In this document: piece by piece, positions 56,572 through 64,000 of the stretch
Position numbering within the stretch: the first letter of the stretch is position 1
How the letters are laid out: each line of letters begins with the position of its first letter
Source: Acuticoccus mangrovi
GTDB lineage: Bacteria > Pseudomonadota > Alphaproteobacteria > Rhizobiales > Amorphaceae
Reading direction: 5' to 3'
Length of the DNA: 64,000 nt
NCBI RefSeq assembly: GCF_016411865.1
Contig: NZ_JAEKJA010000007.1
Coordinates: forward strand, 248,001-312,000
Translations under genes and position numbers: made by a program
Notes under the pieces: generated by a model
Databases searched by the model: none
What the model was told of the DNA's origin: nothing
What the model saw: the letters and a program-made list of their open reading frames with translations, nothing else

Positions 56572-57753
56572 CTAATATAGCGCGGAAACGCCGTCTTCCA
56601 AAAGGGAATGGTAGACGCCGAGTGTTTTTCGCTTCATGGCGTCCAGCGAAAAATTGGCGAGGGCGTGGGCGCGGCCGCGCCGGCCGATGGCGTCGCGCGT
56701 GTCGTGGCTCGCCATCAGCGCCTCGAAGAGGGCGTCGGCGAGGGCGTGCGCGTCGCGCGGGGGCACCCTCCAGCCGGTACGCTTGTCGCGGCCCACCTCG
56801 GGCGGGGCGAGCACCGTCTCGCGCACCGCGCCGAGGTCGGTGACGACGACGGGAAGTCGCGCGGCCTGCGCTTCCACGGCGGCGCGGCCGAAGGCTTCGG
56901 GCTCGATCGAGGGTTGCACGGCGATGGTCGCCGCCGCCATCGCCCCCGGCACGTCGTCGACGTGGCCGACGAGGCGCACCCGCTTCTCGATGTCGAGCGC
57001 CCGCGCCTTGTTGATCAGCTTGTCGCGGTAGTCGGTGCGGCCCTGCTCGTCGCCGGCGAGGACGCAGACCCACGGGCCGGTGTGCTTGTGGGCGAGGAGG
57101 GCGACCGCGTCGAGAAGCACTTCCTGCCCCTTCCACGGCGTCAGCCGGGCGACGTTGATGAGCACGGGAACGCGCGGGTCGACATGCCAGCGCCGGCGCA
57201 GCTCCATGCCGCGCGCGCCGGCGTCGGCCTCGAAGGCGGTGAGGTCGATGCCGCGATGGATGGTGACGAGGCGCGAGGCCGCGAAGGGGTGCCGCTTGGC
57301 CACCAGCTTGGCGGTGAAGCCGGAGTTGGCGATCACGATGTCGCCCCGCGCCATCACCGAGTTGTAGCGATTCTTCAGGATCGTGCGCTCGTTGTAGGCG
57401 CCGTGATAGGTGGTGACGAAGGGGCGGTAGGTCCACGACGCCGCCCACAGCGAGGACCAGGCGGGAGCGCGCGAGCGGGCGTGGATGATGTCGACGCCCT
57501 CCTGCTCCATGAGGTCGGCGAGGCGGGAGGCGTTGGCGCGCATCGGCAGGAGGCTCTTGGTGGCGACCGGCATCATGATGTGCTCGGCGCCGGTGGCGAG
57601 GAGCTCGTCGAGCATGCGGCCGCCCTCCGACACCACGAGCGCGCGGTCGCCCTGCGCCACCAGCGCGGCGGCGATGTCGATGGTGGTCCGTTCCGCCCCG
57701 CCGGTGCCGAGCTCCGGCACCACTTGCAGGATGGTCATCGGCCGCGCACTCAT
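56572..57753 (-). CDS. GT4-family glycosyltransferase
   Basis: A 393-residue cytoplasmic glycosyltransferase with GT-B fold. The N-terminal domain opens with ILQVVPELGTGGAERTTIDIA; the C-terminal nucleotide-sugar-binding domain has LINVARLTPWKGQEVLLDAVALL and the EPEAFGRAAVEAQAARLPVVVTDLG motif with the conserved E-x7-E. Family members transfer sugars to lipopolysaccharide core, capsule or glycolipids. It stands alone; infC lies about 100 bases downstream on the same strand. ATG at 57753 is favoured; the in-frame ATG at 57738 has no ribosome-binding site. Confidence 0.9.
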   Translation of the reverse strand: MSARPMTILQVVPELGTGGAERTTIDIAAALVAQGDRALVVSEGGRMLDELLATGAEHIMMPVATKSLLPMRANASRLADLMEQEGVDIIHARSRAPAWSSLWAASWTYRPFVTTYHGAYNERTILKNRYNSVMARGDIVIANSGFTAKLVAKRHPFAASRLVTIHRGIDLTAFEADAGARGMELRRRWHVDPRVPVLINVARLTPWKGQEVLLDAVALLAHKHTGPWVCVLAGDEQGRTDYRDKLINKARALDIEKRVRLVGHVDDVPGAMAAATIAVQPSIEPEAFGRAAVEAQAARLPVVVTDLGAVRETVLAPPEVGRDKRTGWRVPPRDAHALADALFEALMASHDTRDAIGRRGRAHALANFSLDAMKRKTLGVYHSLLEDGVSALY

Positions 57754-57835
57754 GCCGTTTTCGTCCCCTCGTCGCAGGGCGAGGCGCCCCGATGGTCTCG
57801 TATCCTGCGAATCAGTAGCAGAGGAAAAACGCCCA

Positions 57836-58597
57836 ATGGTTGACGAACCGCTGTTCATCCCCTCCGACACCGCCGACGTGGCCGTGCGCATCACCGAAGG
57901 GGAGGGGCCGACGGTGCTGTGGTGCGGCGGCTTTCGCTCCGACATGATGGGCGGCAAGGCGGTGGCGCTCGCCGACTGGGGCGCGCGGACCGGGCGGCGC
58001 GTGGTGCGCTTCGACTACCGCGGCCACGGCGAATCGGGCGGCCGGTTCGAAGATCTCGCGATGTCGGACTGGCTCGCCGACGCCGAGCGTGTGATGGACC
58101 GCTTCTGCCCGGGGCCGACGGTGGTGGTCGGCTCCTCGATGGGCGGGTGGATCGGCCTTCTCCTCGCCAGGGCGCGGCTCCGCGCCGGCACGCCGCTCGC
58201 CGGACTGGTGCTGATCGCCCCCGCGGCCGACTTCACCGAGCGGCTGATGTGGCCGCAGCTGCCGGACGACCGCAAGGCCGAGATCGAGCGCGAGGGACTG
58301 ACGCTGCTGCCGTCGGCCTACGGCGATCCCTACCCGATCACCCGTCGCCTGATCGAGGACGGGCGCAACCACCTCCTCTACGGCGACGCGCCCATCGAGA
58401 CCGGCTGCCCCGTCCACATCCTGCAAGGGGTGATGGACGAGGACGTGCCCTACCGTCATGCGCTGGAGCTGGTGGAGCGCCTCGCCCACGACGACGTGGT
58501 GCTGACCCTCGTCAAGGACGGCGATCACCGCCTGTCGCGCGAGGAGGACATCGCCCGCCTCATCGCCGCGGTGGAGGGGATCGTCGACGACGCCTGA
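57836..58597 (+). CDS. Alpha/beta hydrolase
   Basis: A 253-residue serine hydrolase of the alpha/beta fold. The nucleophile elbow is VVGSSMGGW (Ser near residue 102), the preceding DYRGHGESGG is the family's conserved turn, and an aspartate (VMDEDVPY) and histidine (DGDHRLSR) complete the triad. It resembles BAAT/ABHD17-like carboxylesterases, often annotated as palmitoyl-protein thioesterases or carboxyl esterases, but the substrate is unknown. It is divergent from the glycosyltransferase gene and convergent with ilvH. Confidence 0.87.
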   Translation: MVDEPLFIPSDTADVAVRITEGEGPTVLWCGGFRSDMMGGKAVALADWGARTGRRVVRFDYRGHGESGGRFEDLAMSDWLADAERVMDRFCPGPTVVVGSSMGGWIGLLLARARLRAGTPLAGLVLIAPAADFTERLMWPQLPDDRKAEIEREGLTLLPSAYGDPYPITRRLIEDGRNHLLYGDAPIETGCPVHILQGVMDEDVPYRHALELVERLAHDDVVLTLVKDGDHRLSREEDIARLIAAVEGIVDDA

Positions 58598-58607
58598 CGG
58601 GCTCGCC

Positions 58608-59156
58608 TCAGGTGGCGTCCTTGCCGCGGCTGATGGCGGCGATGCCGGTGCGGGAGACCTCCACCAGTCCGACCGTCGCCATCAGCGCCACGAAGCGCTC
58701 GATGTCGGTGGTGGCGCCGGTGATCTCGAACACGAAGCTCTCGAGGGTCGCGTCCACCGTGCGGGCGTCGAAGGCCTGGGCGAGGCGGAGCGCCTCGACG
58801 CGGCTCTCGCCGCGGCCCTCCACCTTGACGAGCGCCAGCTCGCGCTCGATCGCGTCGCGCTTGTCGGCGGTGAGGTCGGCGACGCGGTGGACGGGCACCA
58901 GGCGGGCGAGCTGGTTCTTGATCTGATCGATGACCATCGGCGTGCCGGTGGTCACGATGGTGATGCGCGAGAGGCCGCGCGCGTGCTCGGTCTCCGACAC
59001 GGTGAGCGAGTCGATGTTGTAGCCGCGGCCCGAGAACAGGCCGATGACGCGGGCGAGCACGCCCGGCTCGTTGTCGACGAGCACGGAGAGAGTGTGGCGC
59101 TCCTGCGCCGGCTCGGGCGAAAGGGCCGGCGAGACGCCGATCGGTTGTGTGTTCAT
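58608..59156 (-). CDS. ilvH: Acetolactate synthase small (regulatory) subunit
   Basis: The 182-residue regulatory subunit that stimulates IlvB and confers valine feedback inhibition. An N-terminal ACT domain is clear (HTLSVLVDNEPGVLARVIGLFSGRGYNIDSLTVSETE), followed by the second ACT-like domain (IERELALVKVEG...). Its ATG overlaps the stop of the DUF167 gene by four bases (ATGA), so it is translationally coupled to that gene and not directly to ilvB. Confidence 0.95.
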   Translation of the reverse strand: MNTQPIGVSPALSPEPAQERHTLSVLVDNEPGVLARVIGLFSGRGYNIDSLTVSETEHARGLSRITIVTTGTPMVIDQIKNQLARLVPVHRVADLTADKRDAIERELALVKVEGRGESRVEALRLAQAFDARTVDATLESFVFEITGATTDIERFVALMATVGLVEVSRTGIAAISRGKDAT

Positions 59157-59476
59157 GGCTCCACCAATGTTCTGGCACGGCTGGCGAGCGCGCCCGGCTC
59201 GCCGTCGATCCGCACCGTCTTGAGGCGCGAGGTGGAACCGGAGGTGACGGCCACATCGCTTTTCCTGACGCCGAACGCCTTGGCGATCAGCGCTTCGACC
59301 GCCTTGTTGGCGGCTCCCTTGTCGGGCACCGCGCGCACCTTGAGGGCGAGGCGGACGCTGCCGTCGTCGAGGCTGAGCGGCCCTTCGATGCGGTCGGCCG
59401 ACGCCTTGGGCGTCACGCGGACGGCGAGGAGAAGGCCGTCGTCCACGTGCCGCCAGAAGGCGTTGGCGTCCGCCAT
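59153..59476 (-). CDS. DUF167/UPF0235 family protein
   Basis: A 107-residue small protein of the YggU/DUF167 family with the conserved VRVTPKASADRIEG near residue 20 and VPDKGAANKAVEALIAKAFGV in the middle. No function is established; homologues are often encoded beside yggT. Here it lies inside the ilvB-ilvH operon: five bases after ilvB and overlapping ilvH by four. It is in frame and intact, so it is expected to be expressed with acetolactate synthase. Confidence 0.9.
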   Translation of the reverse strand: MADANAFWRHVDDGLLLAVRVTPKASADRIEGPLSLDDGSVRLALKVRAVPDKGAANKAVEALIAKAFGVRKSDVAVTSGSTSRLKTVRIDGEPGALASRARTLVEP

Positions 59477-59481
59477 CGGGC

Positions 59482-61263
59482 TTAGACGAGCGCCTGGCCC
59501 TCGGCCTCGATGGCGTTCTCCACCATCTCCGCCTCGAGGTCGTCACCCGACGCGAGCAGGATCTCGTTGTGCGGCTTGCCCGACGGGATCATCGGGAAGC
59601 AGTTGGTGAGATCGGCGACGCGGCAGTCCATGAGGACGGGGCCGGGGGTTGCGAGCATCTCCTCGATCGCGGCGTCGAGGCGCGAGGGATCGGTGACGCG
59701 CACGCCCTTCGCCCCGTAGGCCTCGGCGAGCTTCACGAAGTCGGGCATCGCCTCGGTGTAGGAGTGCGACAGGCGGTTGCCGTGGTTGAGCTGCTGCCAC
59801 TGGCGCACCATGCCCATGTGCTGGTTGTTCATGATGAACACCTTCACCGGCAGGTCGTACTGCACCGCGGTCGACATCTCCTGGATGTTCATCTGGATCG
59901 ACGCGTCGCCGGCGATGCAGAGGACCAGCGAGCCCGGGTGGGCGATCTGCGCGCCGATGGCGGCGGGCAGGCCGTAGCCCATGGTGCCGAGACCGCCGGA
60001 GGTCATCCAGCGGTTCGGCTTGTCGAAGCCGTAGAACTGGGCCGCCCACATCTGGTGCTGGCCGACGTCGGTGGTGACGTAGACGTCGCGATCCTTGGTG
60101 AGGGCGAACAGGCGCTCGATGGATTCCTGCGGCATGATGGTGGACGGCCGCGTCGTGTAGGCGAGCGACTTCTTGGCCCGCCAGCCGTCGATCTCCTTCC
60201 ACCACGGGGCGAGGCGCTTCTTGTCGTGCGGCCCGCTCTCCGACCACACGCGCACGATGTCCTCGAGCGCGTGGGCGGCGTCGCCGATGATCGGCAGGTC
60301 CACCTTCACGTTCTTGTTGATCGAGGAGGGATCGATGTCGATGTGGATCTTGCGCGAGCCGGGCGAGAAGGCGTCGATACGGCCGGTGATGCGGTCGTCG
60401 AAGCGCGCCCCGATGCAGATCATCAGGTCGCAGCCGTGCATGGCGAGGTTCGACTCGTAGGTGCCGTGCATGCCGAGCATGCCGAGCCACTGCGGGTGGC
60501 TCGCCGGCATCGCGCCGAGGCCCATCAGCGTCGACGTCACCGGGAAGCCGGTGAGATCGGCGAGCTCGCGCATGAGGTGGCTCGCCGCCGGCCCGGAGTT
60601 GATGAGGCCGCCGCCGGTATAGAAGATCGGCCGCGAGGCCGCCTTCATCAGCGCCACGGCCTGACGGATGCCCTCCATCTCGGGCCGCAGGCGGGGCTGA
60701 TAGGTCTTGTGGCGCGCGTTGCGCGGCGGGGCGTAGCGGCCGAGCCCGACCTGCACGTCCTTCGGAATGTCGATGACGACGGGGCCGGGACGGCCGGAGG
60801 TCGCCACGTAGAACGCCTCGAACAGGATGCGGGGCAGCTCGTCGACACTCTTCACCAGCCAGTTGTGCTTGGTGCACGGGCGGGTGATGCCGACCGTGTC
60901 GCACTCCTGGAAGGCGTCGGAGCCGATGAGATGGGTCGGCACCTGGCCGGAAATGCAAATGAGCGGGATCGAATCCATCATCGCATCGGTGAGGGCCGTC
61001 ACCGCGTTGGTGGCGCCGGGGCCGGAGGTGACCAGCATGACGCCGGGGCGGCCGGTGGAGCGGGCATAGCCTTCGGCCATGTGGCCGGCGCCCTGCTCGT
61101 GGCGCGCGAGGACGTGGGTGACGTCGGTCTGCTGGAAGATCTCGTCATAGATCGGGAGCACGGCCCCGCCGGGGTAGCCGAAGATGGTGTCGACGCCGTG
61201 GTCTTTCAGCGCCTCGATGACCATTTGCGCACCGCTCATGCGGCCTGAGTTGCGCTCGTCCAT
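59482..61263 (-). CDS. ilvB: Acetolactate synthase large (catalytic) subunit
   Basis: Catalyses the first common step of valine, leucine and isoleucine synthesis (2-acetolactate and 2-aceto-2-hydroxybutyrate formation) with ThDP, Mg2+ and FAD. The 593-residue product has the cofactor-activating Glu in [15 protein letters not shown] (near residue 55), the FAD-binding middle domain, and the ThDP motif starting GDASIQMN and ending in MNN. The start is ATG at 61263. Upstream lies a leader peptide and attenuator, which predict control by branched-chain amino acid supply. DUF167 and ilvH follow in the operon. Confidence 0.96.
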   Translation of the reverse strand: MDERNSGRMSGAQMVIEALKDHGVDTIFGYPGGAVLPIYDEIFQQTDVTHVLARHEQGAGHMAEGYARSTGRPGVMLVTSGPGATNAVTALTDAMMDSIPLICISGQVPTHLIGSDAFQECDTVGITRPCTKHNWLVKSVDELPRILFEAFYVATSGRPGPVVIDIPKDVQVGLGRYAPPRNARHKTYQPRLRPEMEGIRQAVALMKAASRPIFYTGGGLINSGPAASHLMRELADLTGFPVTSTLMGLGAMPASHPQWLGMLGMHGTYESNLAMHGCDLMICIGARFDDRITGRIDAFSPGSRKIHIDIDPSSINKNVKVDLPIIGDAAHALEDIVRVWSESGPHDKKRLAPWWKEIDGWRAKKSLAYTTRPSTIMPQESIERLFALTKDRDVYVTTDVGQHQMWAAQFYGFDKPNRWMTSGGLGTMGYGLPAAIGAQIAHPGSLVLCIAGDASIQMNIQEMSTAVQYDLPVKVFIMNNQHMGMVRQWQQLNHGNRLSHSYTEAMPDFVKLAEAYGAKGVRVTDPSRLDAAIEEMLATPGPVLMDCRVADLTNCFPMIPSGKPHNEILLASGDDLEAEMVENAIEAEGQALV

Positions 61264-61334
61264 TGTCGTTCTCCGGATCCGCCGTGAGGCGGTCTATTGT
61301 CACCGACCCGCTCGGGGTCTGGCGAGCGGGCAAC

Positions 61335-61408
61335 AAAAAAGGCCCCAAGGGGCCCATGTTCCGCGCATCACCGTTCCCGGGCCTGGTCAACAGGCCCCGG
61401 TGATGCGC
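61335..61408 (-). promoter_or_regulatory. Transcription attenuator of the ilvB operon
   Basis: Two structures follow the leader peptide in the minus-strand RNA. The first is a large hairpin at 61363-61408: an 11-bp stem GCGCATCACCG/CGGTGATGCGC plus a 7-bp GGGCCTG/CAGGCCC stem, with the peptide's UGA at the loop. The second, at 61335-61355, is an intrinsic terminator with GGCCCC-TT-GGGGCC followed by six Ts. The GGGGCC and GGCCC segments of the first hairpin can pair alternatively with the terminator's left arm. This is the layout of translation-coupled attenuation, as at ilvB, ilvGMEDA and leu operons of other bacteria. Confidence 0.88.
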
Positions 61409-61437
61409 TCCGCTACGATAATAAGCCGACGTGCCAT
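61387..61437 (-). CDS. ilvB operon leader peptide
   Basis: A 16-codon reading frame, MARRLIIVAERITGAC, that lies 124 bases upstream of the ilvB start. Codons 5-8 are Leu-Ile-Ile-Val, with a further Ile at codon 12: all three branched-chain amino acids made by the operon are sensed in a row. The stop codon falls in the loop of the first attenuator hairpin. A weak GGAAG lies about 11 bases before the ATG. Ribosome stalling at LIIV under amino-acid shortage would alter folding of the downstream RNA. Confidence 0.85.
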   Translation of the reverse strand: MARRLIIVAERITGAC

Positions 61438-61648
61438 TTCGATGTCGCTTCCGAGTGATCTTCTTCGCGTCTGAGGAAGCCCGGCTATCACGTCTCGCCC
61501 TCGCGTGCAACGACGATCGTCGCCGCAGCGCCGTCGCCGATCTTCGCGGCTGCGACATCGCGGCCGTCGGATTCGCCGACGCACGACTGCAATTGGCGGA
61601 CGGCGTGCGCCATTCTGGTGATGGTGCAACGCAGCGAAGGAACCGCCC

Positions 61649-62221
61649 ATGATTTCTCTCCTCGACAGCCCGTCCGGCTACGGACTCGTGAGCCGCGGCC
61701 TCCATTGGGGGATGGCGCTCGTCATCGCCTGGCAGTTCACGAGTGCGGTTCTGCGCGTCGTCGCATCCGACACGCCGGTGGAGGAGTTCTTCTGGTCGAC
61801 CCACTATTCGGTTGGCTTCACCATCCTGCTGCTCGTGCTGGTGCGGGGACTGTGGGGGCTCGCGAACCTCGCGCGGCGGCCGCGGACGGAGGGGCCGGCG
61901 CTCCAGCGGCGGCTCGCGGGCATCGCCCACCTCGTCCTCTACGGGCTGATGGCGGTGGTGCCGGTGCTCGCGATCGCCCGCGCGGCGGGCAGTGGGCGGG
62001 GCCTTCGCGTCTTCGGCGTGGAGCTCATCGCCGGCGGCGGCGAGCGGGTGCCGCAGCTGATGGCGCCGGCGAACCTCCTGCACGGCAATCTCGGCTGGCT
62101 GCTCTTGGCGCTGATCGCGGGCCACACGCTGATGGCGCTCTATCACGGCCTGTTGCGCGCCGATCCGACGCTCGACCGCATGACCAAGGGCTGGAGCGAC
62201 AAGGGGAGCGCTACCGCCTGA
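61649..62221 (+). CDS. Cytochrome b561-family protein
   Basis: A 190-residue four-helix membrane di-haem cytochrome (bacterial b561/CybB family). Candidate haem-ligand histidines occur in RGLHWGM (helix 1), STHYSVG (helix 2), LHGNLGW and GHTLMALYHG (helices 3-4). Members oxidise quinol, reduce superoxide or accept electrons in the inner membrane. ATG at 61649 overlaps a region rich in purines. The C-terminal residues and stop lie in the first unit of a tandem repeat. It is convergent with miaA. Confidence 0.88.
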   Translation: MISLLDSPSGYGLVSRGLHWGMALVIAWQFTSAVLRVVASDTPVEEFFWSTHYSVGFTILLLVLVRGLWGLANLARRPRTEGPALQRRLAGIAHLVLYGLMAVVPVLAIARAAGSGRGLRVFGVELIAGGGERVPQLMAPANLLHGNLGWLLLALIAGHTLMALYHGLLRADPTLDRMTKGWSDKGSATA

Positions 62222-62322
62222 CCGGCGACAAGGAGGGCACCGTCGCCTGACCGGCGACGAGGAGGGCAACCGTCGCCTGACCGGCGACAAGGAGGGCACT
62301 GCCACCTGACCGGCGGCGAGGG
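62215..62322. repeat. Tandem 29/30-bp repeat, three copies plus a partial
   Basis: Three similar units begin at 62215 (29 bases), 62244 (30 bases) and 62274 (30 bases), and a shorter, diverged fourth ends at 62322. Each unit carries CGCCTGACCGGCGAC; at the junctions GTCGCC-TGACC-GGCGAC forms a hairpin with TGA in the loop. The first unit contains the stop codon of cytochrome b561, and the last abuts the miaA stop. The array could work as a bidirectional 3'-end structure for the two convergent genes. Confidence 0.88.
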
Positions 62323-62323
62323 C

Positions 62324-63202
62324 TCACGGGAAGTCCGGCGCGCGGCGCGGCCAGTCGGGGAAGCGGTTGCGGAACCACGTCTCCTGGCGCTTCGCATATT
62401 GGCGGCTTTCGGCGACGGCGCGGGTGATCGCGGCGTCGCGGTCGAGGCGGCCGGCGGCGTGGGCGGCGAGGGGCGCGACGCCGATCGCCTTCATCACCGG
62501 CCGCGACGGGTCGAGGCCGCGGTCGGCGAGGGCGGCGGCCTCTGCGAGCGCGCCGGCCTCCATCATGGTCTCGAAGCGGGTGGCGATCCGGCGACGCAGG
62601 GCGGCCCGGTCCGGCGCGAGAACGATGCGCTCCACCTCCGGCCCGAGCGGCAGGACGGGGCGCGAGCGCTCGGCGTGGAAGGTGGCGAGGGAGCGCCCGG
62701 TCGCTTCCACCACTTCCAGCGCGCGTACGATGCGTTGGGGGTCGCTGGGGCGAAGCCGGGCGGCCATCACGGGGTCGCGGCGGGCGAGCTCGGCGTGGAG
62801 CGCCTCGGGCGCCTCGCGCGCCTGGCGGGCCCGCCAGTGGGAACGCACCGCCTCGGGCACGGCCGGCACCGGGGCGAGCCCCTCGGTGAGGGCGGCGAAA
62901 TAGAGGCCGGTGCCGCCGACGAGGATCGGCAGGCGTCCCGCCCCCTGGACCTCGGCGATGGTGGCCGCGACATCGGCGAGCCACTGGGCGACCGAATAGG
63001 CGGCCGCCCCGTCGACATGGCCATAGAGCGCGTGCGGCACGCTCGCCTCCTCGTCCGCGTCGGGGCGGGCGGTGAGGATGCGCAGATCGCGATAGACCTG
63101 CATCGCATCGGCGTTGATGACGGTCCCGCCGCGCTCTTTCGCGAGGGCGAGGGCCAATCCCGACTTGCCCGAAGCCGTCGGACCGGCGATGAGGACGGCC
63201 AT
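62324..63202 (-). CDS. miaA: tRNA dimethylallyltransferase MiaA
   Basis: Adds an isopentenyl group to A37 of tRNAs that read UNN codons. The 292-residue product has the P-loop GPTASGKS at residues 7-14, the family segment [42 protein letters not shown] and a C-terminal [13 protein letters not shown]. The start ATG at 63202 overlaps, on the opposite strand, the start of serB; an in-frame GTG 15 bases upstream (63217) is an alternative that would lie inside serB. Confidence 0.94.
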   Translation of the reverse strand: MAVLIAGPTASGKSGLALALAKERGGTVINADAMQVYRDLRILTARPDADEEASVPHALYGHVDGAAAYSVAQWLADVAATIAEVQGAGRLPILVGGTGLYFAALTEGLAPVPAVPEAVRSHWRARQAREAPEALHAELARRDPVMAARLRPSDPQRIVRALEVVEATGRSLATFHAERSRPVLPLGPEVERIVLAPDRAALRRRIATRFETMMEAGALAEAAALADRGLDPSRPVMKAIGVAPLAAHAAGRLDRDAAITRAVAESRQYAKRQETWFRNRFPDWPRRAPDFP

Positions 63203-64000
63203 GGATCTCGTCGTCACACTCGTCGCCCCCGTCTCGCTCGACCCGTCCCGCGTGGTCCCCTTCGTCCGCGAACTCGGCGCCTTGCGCGCCGAGCGGCTCG
63301 GCACGCGCGCCGCGGACGTCTTCCTCTGCGCGGACCTCGCCGCAACGCGCGCCGCCGTCAAGGCGCTCGCCGGGGACGATGCGCTCGACGCCCTCGTCCA
63401 GCCGCTCGCGCACCGGACGAAGCGCCTCGTGGTGAGCGACATGGACTCCACCATGATCGAGCAGGAATGCATCGACGAGCTCGCCGGGGTCCATGGGCTG
63501 AAGCCGCGGGTCGCGGCGATCACCGAGCGGGCGATGCGGGGCGAGCTCGATTTCGCCGCGGCGCTGACGGAGCGGGTGGGGCTCTTGAAGGGCATCCCCG
63601 AGGCCTCGATCGATGAGCTGTTGGCGCGCGTCATCACCCCGTCGCCGGGGGCGGCGACACTCGCGGCGACCTGCCGCGCGCACGGCGTGCGCACGGTGCT
63701 GGTGTCGGGCGGGTTCACGGCGTTCGCCGAGCCGGTGGCCGCGCGCCTCGGCATCGACGTCGCCTTCGCCAACCGCCTCATCGCGGCCGACGGCGTGCTC
63801 ACCGGCGAGGTCGCGCATCCGATCCTCGGCGCCGACGCCAAGCGCGAACGCCTGCTCGCCGAGGCGGACGCGCTCGGCGTGTCGCTCGACGACACCATGG
63901 CGATCGGCGACGGCGCCAACGACCTCGCGATGATCGAAAAGGCTGGGCTCGGCCTCGCCTACAAGGCGAAGCCGAAGGTTGCTGCTGCCGCCGACGGGGC
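63201..64000 (+). CDS. serB: Phosphoserine phosphatase, 3' end cut by the window
   Basis: Catalyses the last step of serine synthesis, hydrolysis of O-phosphoserine. The visible 266 residues include an N-terminal ACT-like region, the HAD nucleophile motif [13 protein letters not shown] (Asp80, Asp82), the motif [11 protein letters not shown] and the motif [12 protein letters not shown]. The frame is open to the last base; the usual length is about 295 residues, so some 30 residues are missing. GAGG lies six bases upstream of the ATG, inside the miaA coding sequence. Divergence from miaA is a conserved neighbourhood in rhizobia. Confidence 0.94.
   Translation, partial: MDLVVTLVAPVSLDPSRVVPFVRELGALRAERLGTRAADVFLCADLAATRAAVKALAGDDALDALVQPLAHRTKRLVVSDMDSTMIEQECIDELAGVHGLKPRVAAITERAMRGELDFAAALTERVGLLKGIPEASIDELLARVITPSPGAATLAATCRAHGVRTVLVSGGFTAFAEPVAARLGIDVAFANRLIAADGVLTGEVAHPILGADAKRERLLAEADALGVSLDDTMAIGDGANDLAMIEKAGLGLAYKAKPKVAAAADG

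Overview
The window is uniformly GC-rich and reads as chromosomal DNA of an alphaproteobacterium, most likely of the order Hyphomicrobiales (Rhizobiales). The reasons are the gene families (Cox11/CtaG with PCuAC, CoaBC, an LppC-type lipoprotein beside rsmI and gshB, divergent miaA/serB, TRAP and Liv transporters), the density of genes on both strands and the GTG/TTG starts. The genus cannot be named from the sequence alone. No rRNA, tRNA, CRISPR array, transposase or prophage was found.

Layout. 1-2.7 kb: end of dnaN, recF, then a translationally coupled copper-delivery pair (cox11/ctaG and a PCuAC chaperone). 3.0-11.6 kb: a catabolic island with a complete branched-chain-type ABC importer (binding protein, LivF, LivG, LivM, LivH) flanked by two LacI regulators, an SDR dehydrogenase, and a divergent metallo-beta-lactamase-fold hydrolase. 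11.6-15.6 kb: a LysR regulator divergent from a cupin, an alpha/beta hydrolase and an HglS-type 2-oxoadipate dioxygenase/decarboxylase. 15.6-21.6 kb: priA, transaldolase, a rhodanese, xerC, an FkbM methyltransferase and sdhB with a strong terminator. 21.7-27.5 kb: a TRAP transporter with three tandem paralogous DctP binding proteins and one DctQ/DctM pair. 27.6-33.3 kb: a small DUF1127-like gene and LysR, coaBC, an LppC-type lipoprotein, rsmI, gshB. 33.4-40.1 kb: rpmI-rplT, a membrane fatty-acid hydroxylase-family protein, pheS, a DUF922-type lipoprotein, pheT, yggT and a WGR protein. 40.1-45.2 kb: a GntP permease with a patatin, and an MHYT-PAS-GGDEF-EAL protein. 45.7-48.1 kb: a GC-poor GH8 endoglucanase-like gene coupled to an orphan sugar-binding protein. 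48.4-53.3 kb: an HlyD / RbbA-type ABC / permease exporter. 53.4-58.6 kb: acetoacetyl-CoA synthetase, a small membrane protein, infC (ATT start), a glycosyltransferase, a hydrolase. 58.6-64 kb: ilvB-DUF167-ilvH behind a leader-peptide attenuator, cytochrome b561, miaA and the start of serB.

How the genes work together. Housekeeping genes for replication, translation, CoA and glutathione synthesis and branched-chain amino acid synthesis alternate with self-contained uptake-and-catabolism cassettes, each with its own regulator. The GntP permease, the patatin and the acetoacetyl-CoA synthetase could together serve 3-hydroxybutyrate use, although they are not in one operon.

The clearest regulatory find is the ilvB leader: a 16-residue peptide containing Leu-Ile-Ile-Val, followed by a large hairpin and a terminator with six Ts. 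Other points of interest are the lipoprotein gene wedged between pheS and pheT, DUF167 inside the ilvBH operon, the three tandem DctP genes, the HglS cassette, the GC-poor GH8 gene, the miaA/serB start codons that share one CCATGG, and three short tandem-repeat arrays in intergenic gaps. I did not find a convincing wholly new system; the HglS and GH8 cassettes are the nearest candidates.
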